64,000 bases of DNA from an uncultured Fretibacterium sp. (GTDB lineage Bacteria; Synergistota; Synergistia; Synergistales; Aminobacteriaceae): the NCBI GenBank assembly GCA_937915755.1, contig CALGGR010000107.1:40828-104827 (forward strand), in the 5' to 3' direction. The translations under genes and the position numbers were made by a program. The stretch's first letter is position 1; each line of letters starts with the position of its first letter. The notes under the pieces were generated by a model. It ran no database searches. It saw only the letters and a program-made list of their open reading frames with translations, and had not been told where the DNA came from. Below, piece after piece: positions 16,058-23,328 of the stretch.

Positions 16058-17314
16058 TTGTATGAACCTTTAGCTGCAAGAATGAGACCCGAATCCCTCG
16101 ATGACTTTGCAGGTCAGAAACACCTCATCGCTCCCGGAAAGATCCTCCGGCGGATCATCGACAGCGACCGTATACCCTCTATGATTTTCTGGGGGCCTCC
16201 GGGCGTTGGAAAGACCACACTAGCGAGCATAATCGCGCGGAAAACTCAGGCCGAGTTCATAACATTCTCCGCTGTAACGGGCGGCATCAAGGAAATTCGC
16301 GAGGTCATGAAGCTGGCTGACTCAAACAGGAATTTCGGGACGAGAACGATTCTTTTTGTTGACGAAATTCACCGCTTCAATAAGGCACAGCAGGACGCCT
16401 TCCTCCCATTTGTCGAAAGAGGAAGCATTATCCTAATCGGTGCGACAACAGAAAATCCTTCCTTCGAGATTAACGGGGCATTACTTTCGCGTTGCAAGGT
16501 TTTCGTTCTGAAGCCTCTTTCCCCTGACGACTTGATGGGGTTATTGCGTAGAGGGATTGGAGTAATGAACGTGAAAGCTGACGATGATATTCTCAGGGCA
16601 ATCGCAGAGTTTGCTAACGGAGATGCAAGATCAGCGCTATCACTCCTTGAGATGGCTGCGATAAATTCCGACAATGCCACAATAACTCCTGAAATCCTCG
16701 AACAATGTACGTCCCGGAAATCGCTTCTCTACGACAAGAGCGGCGAGGAACACTACAACATGATCTCAGCTCTCCACAAGTCAATGCGAAACTCTGACCC
16801 TGACGCGGCGATATATTGGCTTTCGAGAATGCTTGAGGCCGGCGAAGACCCGCTGTACATTGCGAGGAGGGTAGTACGTTTTGCGAGCGAAGATGTCGGG
16901 CTTGCTGAACCTGGTGCGCTTTCGATGGCTGTAGCGGCGTATCAGGCGTGTCATTTTCTCGGAATGCCCGAATGTTCCGTGAATCTCGCACAAGCCGTAA
17001 TTCACATGTCAGTCGTCCCAAAGAGCAACTCGCTTTACACCGCCTATAATTCGGCGAGAGAAGATGCGCTCCACAGCATGGCCGAACCTGTACCGCTTCA
17101 TATACGTAATGCTCCGACGAAGTTGATGAGAGAGCTTGAGTATGGGAAAGGCTATCAGTACGCGCACGATTACGAGGAGGCTGTTACGGCGATGGAGTGC
17201 CTTCCGGAAAATCTGAGGGGACGGGAGTATTATCGTCCCACAGAACACGGGAGCGAGATAAACTATAAGCGACGAATTGAGAACATAAAGAAATGGAGAA
17301 AACAAAATGGATAA
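16058..17314 (+). CDS. rarA: Replication-associated recombination protein A (RarA/MgsA)
   Basis: A 418-residue AAA+ ATPase that acts at stalled forks, related to clamp-loader subunits. Walker A GPPGVGKTT (~46), Walker B FVDEIHRFNKAQQDAFLP, sensor 1 IGATTENPSFEINGALLSRC, and the C-terminal tetramerisation region (YHPTEHG-like YYRPTEHGSE). The reading frame has no upstream ATG; a TTG at 16058 with AAGGA ~9 nt upstream is the best start, and it begins right at the conserved YEPLAARMRPESLDDFAGQ. It overlaps larE by 8 nt. Confidence 0.95.
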   Translation: MYEPLAARMRPESLDDFAGQKHLIAPGKILRRIIDSDRIPSMIFWGPPGVGKTTLASIIARKTQAEFITFSAVTGGIKEIREVMKLADSNRNFGTRTILFVDEIHRFNKAQQDAFLPFVERGSIILIGATTENPSFEINGALLSRCKVFVLKPLSPDDLMGLLRRGIGVMNVKADDDILRAIAEFANGDARSALSLLEMAAINSDNATITPEILEQCTSRKSLLYDKSGEEHYNMISALHKSMRNSDPDAAIYWLSRMLEAGEDPLYIARRVVRFASEDVGLAEPGALSMAVAAYQACHFLGMPECSVNLAQAVIHMSVVPKSNSLYTAYNSAREDALHSMAEPVPLHIRNAPTKLMRELEYGKGYQYAHDYEEAVTAMECLPENLRGREYYRPTEHGSEINYKRRIENIKKWRKQNG

Positions 17315-18131
17315 ACTCAAATCACTTCAGGAATACATATCATCACTAGGGAGCGTTGCAGTAGCATTCTCAGGGGGTGTGGACAGCACATTGCTGCTCA
17401 AGGTCTCGCACGATGTATTGGGCGGCAAGTCAATCGCGGTAACAGCATCATCGCTTTCATTCCCGGAAAGAGAGCTTAACGAGGCAAAGTCATTCTGCGG
17501 GGAGAATGGCATAAAGCAGGTGATATGTCAGTCTGAGGAATTGGAGATTGAAGGTTTCAGGCACAACCCAGTGAACCGCTGCTATCTTTGCAAGAAGGAA
17601 CTGTTCACGAAGATTTTAGACATTGCGCGGGAAAATGGCATCTCACACGTAATTGAAGGCTCAAATCTCGACGACTTGGGCGATTACCGTCCCGGCCTCC
17701 AAGCAATTGACGAACTCGGAATCCTGAGTCCATTGCGGCATTGCGGGTTCACGAAGTCAGATGTCCGTGAGATTTCGCGCGAGTTAGGATTGCCGACATG
17801 GGATAAGCCGTCATTCGCGTGCCTTGCGTCAAGGTTCGTTTACGGCGAGGAGATTACTGCAGAGAAATTGATAATGGTTGAACGCGCCGAGAATTTCCTG
17901 CGTGATATGGGATTCAGACAGCTGAGGGTGCGTATTCACGGGGACATTGCGAGGATTGAGATATTGCCGGAAGATTTCGGGAAGATTCTCGATGATGACA
18001 CGAGGACGAGAATCTATGATGCACTGAAGGGTTACGGGTTCTCATATGTTGCACTTGACATGAAGGGCTACAGGACTGGAAGCATGAACGAGACTATCAC
18101 GAAGGAGGGCAAAAATTGCCTGACGAAATAA
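17307..18131 (+). CDS. larE: LarE-type ATP-dependent sacrificial sulfur transferase
   Basis: A 274-residue PP-loop protein of the LarE family, which supplies sulfur for the nickel-pincer nucleotide cofactor of lactate racemase-type enzymes. Seen: PP-loop AVAFSGGVDSTLLLK (~18-32), NPVNRCYLCKKELF (~86-99) and PSFACLASRF (~168-177). The three cysteines (CYLC plus ACLAS) match the [4Fe-4S]-type LarE that recycles sulfur rather than sacrificing its own cysteine. LarA, LarB and LarC are not in the window, so the cofactor-dependent racemase lies elsewhere. It overlaps rarA (8 nt) and the Rpn gene (16 nt). Confidence 0.9.
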   Translation: MDKLKSLQEYISSLGSVAVAFSGGVDSTLLLKVSHDVLGGKSIAVTASSLSFPERELNEAKSFCGENGIKQVICQSEELEIEGFRHNPVNRCYLCKKELFTKILDIARENGISHVIEGSNLDDLGDYRPGLQAIDELGILSPLRHCGFTKSDVREISRELGLPTWDKPSFACLASRFVYGEEITAEKLIMVERAENFLRDMGFRQLRVRIHGDIARIEILPEDFGKILDDDTRTRIYDALKGYGFSYVALDMKGYRTGSMNETITKEGKNCLTK

Positions 18132-19102
18132 AATTCAGCGAGAAGATTCAGCAGCTAAGGCTTATTGATGACGTACTGATGAACGAAGTCTTCAGGGACA
18201 TGGAATGCACGGAGCTTTTGCTGAGGGTAATTCTAAAGCGCAATGACATCAAAGTATTCAACGCGAGGACTCAGAGGTCGCTGAAAAGTTTTGGGCGTTC
18301 ACTGAAACTTGACATCTGGGCCGAAGATGAAGACAACCCGTATGTCAACTATAACGTTGAGATTCAGCGTTCAAATCAGGGCGCAAACGTAAAGCGCTCA
18401 AGACTTCACAGCGGTGCGATTGATTTCTTTGCGCTTGCGGCGGGCGATGATTTCAGCGAACTAGGAGACAGCTACGTGATCTTCATAACGGAACATGACG
18501 TTCTGAAAAAGGGGTTGCCGATGTATACTGTTGACCGTTACATCAATGAGGCTGGTGAAAAATTCAGCGACGGTTCTCACATAATCTATGTCAACGGTGA
18601 ATGCAGGGACGGCAATACGGATTTAGGGAGGCTTATGCAGGATTTCTTTGAGCCAGATCCAGACAAGATGAATTATCCTGTGTTAGCCAATCGAGTAAGG
18701 TATCTCAAGGAAGGAGAAGGAACACGGAAAATGAGTTACACGATTCAGGAGTTATTCAAGGACGAACTTGCGGCAGGACGTGCTGAGGCACTGCAAGCAG
18801 GAATTACAGCGGGTATGACAGCTGGAATTGAGACAGGGCGCAAAGAAGGCATTGAGACAGGGCGCAAAGAAGGCATTGAGACAGGGCGCAAGGTAGGCAT
18901 CGAGACAGGTCGCAAAGAAGGCATCGAAGTAGGGCGCAAAGAGGGTATCGCAGAAGGGCGCGAAGAAACTTTGGGCGGAATCATCACCAACCTGCTGACA
19001 ATGGGAAAACTCGCATTCTCCGAGATTGCACAGGCCGCAGGAGTCTCACTGTCGCGTGTTCAGACGATAGCAAACACACTCGGAATACATGAACCCGCTT
19101 GA
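18116..19102 (+). CDS. Rpn-family PD-(D/E)XK nuclease (transposase-like) with tandem octapeptide repeats
   Basis: A 328-residue Rpn/PDDEXK_2 protein. The nuclease core is SLKLDIWAEDEDNPYVNYNVEIQR, giving the D...ExQ catalytic pattern, preceded by RLIDDVLMNEVFRDMECTELLL. The C-terminal third holds six copies of GIETGRKE (~237-284), then an HTH-like end (AFSEIAQAAGVSLSRVQTIANTLGI). Rpn proteins are recombination-promoting nucleases, often treated as transposase relatives. The start is TTG 18116 with GGAGG 8 nt upstream, inside larE. The C-terminal repeats could change length by slippage. Confidence 0.88.
   Translation: MPDEIKFSEKIQQLRLIDDVLMNEVFRDMECTELLLRVILKRNDIKVFNARTQRSLKSFGRSLKLDIWAEDEDNPYVNYNVEIQRSNQGANVKRSRLHSGAIDFFALAAGDDFSELGDSYVIFITEHDVLKKGLPMYTVDRYINEAGEKFSDGSHIIYVNGECRDGNTDLGRLMQDFFEPDPDKMNYPVLANRVRYLKEGEGTRKMSYTIQELFKDELAAGRAEALQAGITAGMTAGIETGRKEGIETGRKEGIETGRKVGIETGRKEGIEVGRKEGIAEGREETLGGIITNLLTMGKLAFSEIAQAAGVSLSRVQTIANTLGIHEPA
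18824..18967 (+). repeat. Tandem 24-nt coding repeats (GIETGRKE x6)
   Basis: Six consecutive 24-nt units of the form ggcattgagacagggcgcaa plus agaa encode GIETGRKE or close variants. The first three are almost identical and the last three have drifted (GRKV, IEVGRKE, IAEGREE). They lie in frame inside the Rpn gene, so unit gain or loss changes protein length without a frameshift. Confidence 0.9.
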
Positions 19103-19127
19103 CATTAACGGCAAATTGTGTAATTAT
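19099..19127 (+). promoter_or_regulatory. Promoter of the aromatic leader / AroB-like unit
   Basis: A consensus -35 TTGACA (19099-19104), a 17-nt spacer and -10 AATTAT (19122-19127) lie at the very end of the Rpn gene, whose TGA stop is inside the -35. Transcription would begin near 19134, about 34 nt before the leader peptide. Confidence 0.6.
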
Positions 19128-19167
19128 TCTCACGATACAAAATTTTAAGCGGAGATAATTCATAACG

Positions 19168-19263
19168 GTGAACAGAAACAGCCTTACATCAGCAAAATAT
19201 TTCGGATTTAACTTTAGCTTCTGGTACTGGTTTCAGAAGCTCAATTTTCTTTGGCTGACGTAA
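19168..19263 (+). CDS. Aromatic-rich leader peptide (attenuator)
   Basis: A 31-codon ORF starts at GTG 19168, with GGAGAT 11 nt upstream, and ends TAA 19261-19263. It reads MNRNSLTSAKYFG then FNFSFWYWFQKLNFLWLT: six Phe, three Trp and two Tyr, with Y-F-G-F-N-F-S-F-W-Y-W-F almost uninterrupted. A terminator follows 40 nt later and then the AroB-like gene. This is the classic layout of ribosome-mediated attenuation: scarcity of charged aromatic tRNAs stalls the ribosome here and prevents termination. The GTG is the only common start codon, since TAA lies four codons upstream in frame. Confidence 0.85.
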   Translation: MNRNSLTSAKYFGFNFSFWYWFQKLNFLWLT

Positions 19264-19265
19264 GG
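19182..19265 (+). promoter_or_regulatory. Leader RNA stems overlapping the leader peptide
   Basis: CCTTACATCAGC (19182-19193) pairs with GCTGACGTAAGG (19254-19265), 11 of 12 positions. Nested inside, AGCTTCTG (19216-19223) pairs perfectly with CAGAAGCT (19234-19241). A ribosome stalled on the aromatic codons would cover these arms. The freed AAGGT (19262-19266) could pair with ACCTT (19305-19309) in the 5' arm of the terminator; at 5 bp this antiterminator is weak. Confidence 0.6.
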
Positions 19266-19303
19266 TAAGAAACTCACAGCGCATCGATACACGGAGAACA
19301 CAG

Positions 19304-19344
19304 CACCTTCTGAATCAGTCAAAGGATTTGGAAGGTGTTTTTTT
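19304..19344 (+). terminator. Attenuator terminator before the AroB-like gene
   Basis: CACCTTCTGAATC (19304-19316) pairs with GGATTTGGAAGGTG (from 19325 to 19337), a 13-bp stem with wobbles and an 8-nt loop. Seven T follow (19338-19344). It lies between the leader peptide and the AroB-like start, with no stop-gene in between, so it must be regulated. Confidence 0.85.
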
Positions 19345-19372
19345 ATGCAAGAAGAAAGGAATGACCAAACCC

Positions 19373-20419
19373 ATGCCCGCAAACGTAAAGGCCAATGACG
19401 GTTACAGCATAAGGATACGCAGAGGAATAATTGAGCGTCTCGGCATTGAGATACTCAGGCTGGCGGAAGAGAATTACACCGAGATACTCCTTGTAACGGA
19501 CGAGAAAGTCTCAGGGCTTTACCTCCAGAAAGTAATCATGAACTTCCATGAATGCCCGAAGCCCGAAGGTTCACGCCTAAGAATCTGCGAACTCATCATT
19601 GATTCCCACGAGGGTGCAAAGAATTTTCACACTGTCGCAAAATTACTCGATGACATGGCCGGTCTTGGTCTCTCAGGAAAATGCCTCGTCGTCGCAATCG
19701 GAGGCGGAGTCGTCTGCGAGACAGCAGGGTTCGCAGCAGGGTGCTACATGGGCGGTGTAAGGCTCGTTCTTGTTCCAACGACGTTGGCAGCAATGATTGA
19801 GGCTTCGGCATGGGAGAGCGCGTTCCTCAACCTGAGCTCAGGGAAAAATCTCGCGGGTATGCCTTGCAGTCCCTCCATCGTTCTCTGTGATACCGACTGC
19901 CTCAAAACTCTTTCACCCGAAGAATACAGGTCCGGAATTGCGGAAGCCTTGAAGACCTCCATAATGTCAGGCGAGGAGTTATTCAGGATTTTCGAGCGCG
20001 GTGAAGTCGAAGTGAACATTGAGAAAGTTATAGAAGGCTGCATAAAGTACCGTGCAGGTTTAAGCCCGACAATGAGGACGAAATGTCTCGGTTATGCCAT
20101 CGGGAACGCAATCGAGGCTTTGAGCGACTACGAAATTCAACACGGCTTCGCACTCGCCCAAGGCATCGGAATAACTGCAAGAGCGTCGGCAAAATTGAAA
20201 TGGTGCAGCGATGAAACGTCAGAAAGAATCATCAGTGCCCTCACTAAGAATGATTTGCCAGTCGTATGCCGAAAATTCAGCGCAGGGCTAATCTCTCAGG
20301 TTTTGTTGAACGGAAGGGGCGGGGACTTTGAGCTTGTTGTGCCGTCTGAAATAGGACGCTGTGAAATCAGGGACATCAAAGCCGGCGAGCTTGAAGGTGT
20401 AATTTTGTCGGGCATGTAA
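19373..20419 (+). CDS. Divergent 3-dehydroquinate synthase (AroB) homologue, active site altered
   Basis: A ~348-residue protein with the AroB fold: NAD-binding AIGGGVVCETAGFAAGCYMGGVRLVLVPTTL, GKNLAGMPCSPSIVLCDTDCLKTLSPEEYRSGIAEALK, then IQHGFALAQGIGI. Retained: the GKN lysine, the Glu metal ligand and Lys of AEALK, and the late His of QHG. Changed: GD of the GGG motif to CE, the D-SSVGGK segment to EASAWES, and NxGHTxGHAIE to CLGYAIGNAIE, losing a metal-ligand His. It is likely not a standard DHQ synthase. The start is ATG 19373 or 19361; AAAGGA at 19355-19360 is 12 nt from the first and abuts the second. Controlled by the aromatic leader and terminator upstream. Confidence 0.75.
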   Translation: MPANVKANDGYSIRIRRGIIERLGIEILRLAEENYTEILLVTDEKVSGLYLQKVIMNFHECPKPEGSRLRICELIIDSHEGAKNFHTVAKLLDDMAGLGLSGKCLVVAIGGGVVCETAGFAAGCYMGGVRLVLVPTTLAAMIEASAWESAFLNLSSGKNLAGMPCSPSIVLCDTDCLKTLSPEEYRSGIAEALKTSIMSGEELFRIFERGEVEVNIEKVIEGCIKYRAGLSPTMRTKCLGYAIGNAIEALSDYEIQHGFALAQGIGITARASAKLKWCSDETSERIISALTKNDLPVVCRKFSAGLISQVLLNGRGGDFELVVPSEIGRCEIRDIKAGELEGVILSGM

Positions 20420-20432
20420 TGGGAAAATGTAA

Positions 20433-20438
20433 TATAAT
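20433..20438 (+). promoter_or_regulatory. -10 box of the raiA RNA/hpf unit
   Basis: TATAAT (20433-20438) sits 14 nt after the AroB-like stop and ~20 nt before the first helix of the structured RNA. No clear -35 was found at the right spacing. Confidence 0.45.
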
Positions 20439-20458
20439 AATCACAATAGCACGAATTC

Positions 20459-20694
20459 ATAACGCTAAGAAAGGAGGTAAACCGTTCACAGAAAATTTAA
20501 GTATTTCGGCCTTTATGTTCCGGCGATATACCAGCTAAGATTGCTATTAGCTTCTGAAGCGATAACCAGGCGGGAAGCAAGCTGTACCCGTACGTTAGCG
20601 TGGAATTGAAGCCTCTGGAGCGTTAGACCAAACGCAAGTAGCAGAATATCGTGAAAGCGGACGCGATGAACGAGGAAGGGAACATAAGAGTTAT
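20459..20694 (+). ncRNA. raiA-type structured RNA upstream of hpf (copy 1)
   Basis: A ~236-nt non-coding segment is closed by a helix of ATAACGCTAA (20459-20468) with TAAGAGTTAT (20685-20694), 8 of 10 pairs. It lies directly before hpf/raiA, the genomic position that defines the raiA motif RNA (ARRPOF), a large conserved structured RNA known mainly from Firmicutes and Actinobacteria. A second copy at 56875-57094 shares long blocks: GGAGGTAA-CCGTTCACAG, TTAGCTTCTGAAGCG, CGTACGTTAGCG, GCAAGTAGCAGAA and GAACATAAGAGTTAT. The last helix is followed by a possible terminator (GAGTTAT, ATAACT, U-run). A covariance-model search was not possible, so the family name rests on position and conservation. 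Confidence 0.75.
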
Positions 20695-20736
20695 GTTTAT
20701 AACTTTTTGTAAGTTTTCTGTAACGGTGCCACAGGA

Positions 20737-21264
20737 ATGGACATTCGTTTTGTACAGCGCGGATGCGAAATTGATGACAAGCTCAGGGATTACATGGAGA
20801 AGAAGATTTCAAAGCTTGAAAAATTCTTCCGCCGGATACTGAATTGCCAGATAGTCGTATCCCATCACAAGGGCAGCTTCAACGTCGAGACTACGGCCAA
20901 TGCAAACGGTGTAATTCTCAGGGCAGAAGAGGACGCATTAGAGCCGAGAAAGGCATTCGACCAGTCTCTTAAGAATCTTGAGCGAAGGATCAAGAAGTAC
21001 AATTCCTACCTCAAGGACAGGGCACAGCTTGGTGCTGAGGCAGATTTCACGTTCAGCGTTGAGGAAGAAGCGGAAAATGATGCCCCGACAATCGACAAGG
21101 TGAAGAAGGTTGAGGTTCACCCAATGGAGGCCGCTGAAGCGGTTATGCAGATGGAGCTTGTTGGGCATGCGTTCTTCGTGTTCCAGAACGCTGCATCGGG
21201 CGAAATCAACGTTGTCTACAAACGCGGCGAGAACAGCTACGGTCTAATTGAGCCGGTAAGATAG
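20737..21264 (+). CDS. hpf: Long-form ribosome hibernation promoting factor
   Basis: A 175-residue Hpf/RaiA (YvyD type). The N-terminal ~100 residues are the S30AE domain (MDIRFVQRGCEIDDKLRDYM, KKISKLEKFFRRILNCQIVV). An acidic linker leads to the C-terminal dimerisation domain (VKKVEVHPMEAAEAVMQM, GHAFFVFQNAASGEINVVYK). Long-form Hpf dimerises 70S ribosomes to 100S particles in stationary phase. The start ATG 20737 has only AGGA directly adjacent, so translation initiation may be weak or depend on the upstream RNA. A terminator follows. Confidence 0.95.
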   Translation: MDIRFVQRGCEIDDKLRDYMEKKISKLEKFFRRILNCQIVVSHHKGSFNVETTANANGVILRAEEDALEPRKAFDQSLKNLERRIKKYNSYLKDRAQLGAEADFTFSVEEEAENDAPTIDKVKKVEVHPMEAAEAVMQMELVGHAFFVFQNAASGEINVVYKRGENSYGLIEPVR

Positions 21265-21284
21265 CACTTTGGAAATGCGATTTG

Positions 21285-21314
21285 TCCCTCTGGTTTATGC
21301 CGGAGGGATTTTTT
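21285..21314 (+). terminator. Rho-independent terminator after hpf
   Basis: TCCCTCTGG (21285-21293) pairs with CCGGAGGGA (21300-21308) around TTTATG, followed by TTTTTT. It lies 20 nt after the hpf stop. Confidence 0.9.
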
Positions 21315-21431
21315 GTGCGCTTTGCACTGCCCCGCCATAAATATAGATAGAATTACTCACGCATTCAAGTCAGGTACAGGCATGTATAATTACGTTCGTT
21401 CAGAAAATTTTTCACACGGAGGGATTCAATC

Positions 21432-21617
21432 ATGCCAGTAATAACGTTAGAGGCAGGACAGCTCACTAAAGAGCAGAAGGAGAAGCTTGCTCTCGAACTC
21501 ACAGAGACAGCATCGAGAATCACGGGAGTACCCGCAAAGGCATTCATCGCAATCATACGCGAGAATGCACCCGATAATATCGGCGTCGGCGGTGTATTGC
21601 TCTCGGAAAGGAAGTGA
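21432..21617 (+). CDS. 4-oxalocrotonate tautomerase-family protein
   Basis: A 61-residue tautomerase of the 4-OT size class. MPVITLEAGQLTKEQKEKLA exposes the catalytic N-terminal Pro after Met removal, and TGVPAKAFIAIIRENAPDNIGVGGVLL matches the second half of the 4-OT fold. Such enzymes interconvert enol and keto forms of small acids. It is the first gene of a five-gene operon in which every junction overlaps (GTGA to the next gene). A TATAAT lies at 21385-21390. Confidence 0.88.
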   Translation: MPVITLEAGQLTKEQKEKLALELTETASRITGVPAKAFIAIIRENAPDNIGVGGVLLSERK

Positions 21618-22753
21618 GGCCGTTGAAGATACTTTCGCTGATTCTTATCGCGCTGATGATTCCGTCAATGGCACAAGCTCACACTCTATTTGCCCCCGAA
21701 GGTAAGACCCTCAAAGTTCACTGGGCTGTCCTTGAAGCAAAACCTGGAAAAATGTCCGACATGGCCGCAATAAGCGTAAGAACAGTCGCAAAGTTCACCC
21801 CCAATGAGCCGGGAAGCTACGCGCTTTACGGTGCTGTTGACCGCAATAATCCGGACATCATGAGGATACTTGAGGTCTATGAGGACGAGGCAGCCTACGA
21901 AATTCACAGAGCAAGCGAAGGTTTCAAGGCATTCATCGAGGAACGTAAGCCAATCCTTGAGAGCCTGACGCTTCTTCCCGTTGACCCCATCGTTCTTGAG
22001 CAGAAGAAGGAAGGCACAGGGAAATCTGTTTTGATGACAATGATTGAGGTCAAGCCCGAAAATCTGGATGACTTCAAGGCGTTAATCACTCAGGAATTTT
22101 CGAGGGCAGTCGCTGAAGTTCCGGGAGTAATGGCAATGTTCGCAACAAGTGAGAAAGGTGAAAGGTCTAACGTCATTCACATTCTCGAAGTTTTCGCGGA
22201 CGACGAGGCAAAGCAGGAATATTCACAGTCAGAAAAATACAAGTCATACAGAAAGGAAACAGACACTATGTCAGAATCACGCAGCAATATCGAGAACAGC
22301 CCCGCAAACGTAAAACTCAGCCCCAAAGGATTACACCTCTCTCCAGACGGTCAGGAACTCAGCGTATTCCCTCTAGGAAATCCAAACACCGCATTCGCAC
22401 AGTACTTTGACGGGCAGAGCTACCTTGCACCAGTCTCAACAGAGCAGGTGGGAATCTTCAACGTTACGTTCGAGCCCGGCTGCAGAAATCACTGGCACAT
22501 TCACCACGCAAAGAGCGGCGGCGGTCAGATACTCATCGCAGTTGCAGGACGAGGCTGGTATCAGGAATGGGGAAAGGATGCCATCGAGATGAGGCCCGGC
22601 ACAGTCATCAACATTCCAGCAAACGTAAAGCACTGGCACGGCGCGGCAAAAGATTCATGGTTCCAGCATTTGGCGGTTGAAGTTTCAGGAGAGGAGACTT
22701 CAAATGAATGGTGCGAGGCAGTTTCGCCGGAAGATTATGCTCTCTTGAAGTAA
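21614..22753 (+). CDS. Exported fusion: two ABM (quinol monooxygenase-like) domains plus cupin
   Basis: A 379-residue exported protein. Signal peptide (MRPLKILSLILIALMIPSMA); first ABM-like ferredoxin-fold domain ~34-120 (HWAVLEAKPGKMSDMAAISV, MRILEVYEDEAAYEIHRASE); second ABM-like domain ~135-215 (MTMIEVKPENLDDFKALITQ, VIHILEVFADDEAKQEYSQS); cupin ~240-360 with metal-site histidines in CRNHWHIHHAK and KHWHGAA. ABM proteins of the YgiN type oxidise quinols without a cofactor; cupins often bind a metal and small acids. The GTG start overlaps the tautomerase stop; TTG 21623 is an alternative. It is likely periplasmic together with the CMD and SUMF1 proteins downstream. Confidence 0.8.
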   Translation: MRPLKILSLILIALMIPSMAQAHTLFAPEGKTLKVHWAVLEAKPGKMSDMAAISVRTVAKFTPNEPGSYALYGAVDRNNPDIMRILEVYEDEAAYEIHRASEGFKAFIEERKPILESLTLLPVDPIVLEQKKEGTGKSVLMTMIEVKPENLDDFKALITQEFSRAVAEVPGVMAMFATSEKGERSNVIHILEVFADDEAKQEYSQSEKYKSYRKETDTMSESRSNIENSPANVKLSPKGLHLSPDGQELSVFPLGNPNTAFAQYFDGQSYLAPVSTEQVGIFNVTFEPGCRNHWHIHHAKSGGGQILIAVAGRGWYQEWGKDAIEMRPGTVINIPANVKHWHGAAKDSWFQHLAVEVSGEETSNEWCEAVSPEDYALLK

Positions 22754-23328
22754 TGGAAATTCTCTACATTCACGGAATGGGAGGAAGTCCTCTTGAGGCC
22801 GAACATTACAGGGAGATCTGCAAAGGCTTCGATGTTATAGGCGTTGAGTATGATGGCTCTTTCCCGTCAAAGGCAAGGGACGATATTCGCAATGCCTGTG
22901 ATGATGCCAAGGGGAAAGTCTGCGTAATTGCAAACAGCATAGGGGCGTATTTCACGATGCTTGCGCTTCAGGGCTTTGAGGTCGAAAAAGCTCTTTTCAT
23001 CTCGCCAATCCTCGACATGGAGAGCGTAATTCTCGGAATGATGAGCAGGGCTGGCGTCTCTGAAGATGAGCTTCGCAGGAAGGGTGAAATTGATACCTTG
23101 TCGTGGAAATATCTGTCCTTCGTCCGCGAAAATCCAATAACGTGGAGCTTTCCAACAGAGATATTGTACGCAGGAAATGACTGCATAACCTCGCGCATTA
23201 CAGTGGATGAGTTCGTAAGGAATCATGACGCAAGGCTAACAGTTATGGAGGACGGAGAGCATTGGTTTCACACGGAGGAGCAGGTTGCTTTTCTTGATGA
23301 ATGGGTAAGGAGGGTTTTAGCGGCATGA
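22753..23328 (+). CDS. Alpha/beta hydrolase (YqiA/RBBP9-like)
   Basis: A 191-residue compact alpha/beta hydrolase with no signal peptide. Seen: oxyanion loop YIHGMGGSPLEAEHY, nucleophile elbow ANSIGAYF (Ser in N-S-I-G rather than GxSxG), acid region YAGNDCITSR, and catalytic His in EDGEHWFHTEEQ. The size and elbow resemble YqiA/RBBP9-type esterases. It starts within the previous stop (TAATG) and overlaps the next gene by 4 nt. It is the only clearly cytoplasmic enzyme of the operon apart from the tautomerase. Substrate unknown. Confidence 0.8.
   Translation: MEILYIHGMGGSPLEAEHYREICKGFDVIGVEYDGSFPSKARDDIRNACDDAKGKVCVIANSIGAYFTMLALQGFEVEKALFISPILDMESVILGMMSRAGVSEDELRRKGEIDTLSWKYLSFVRENPITWSFPTEILYAGNDCITSRITVDEFVRNHDARLTVMEDGEHWFHTEEQVAFLDEWVRRVLAA

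Noticed and set aside
18824..18967. Regular 24-nt repeats that could suggest a CRISPR array
   Set aside because: There are no spacers: units follow directly on each other, are in frame and encode GIETGRKE in the Rpn gene.
19160..19345. T-box or other riboswitch in front of the AroB-like gene
   Set aside because: No T-box AGGGUGGNACCGCG motif is present, and the aromatic leader ORF explains the terminator directly.
20651..20842. 63-codon frame overlapping the hpf start
   Set aside because: It runs across the conserved RNA and hpf in another frame; hpf is clearly the real gene.
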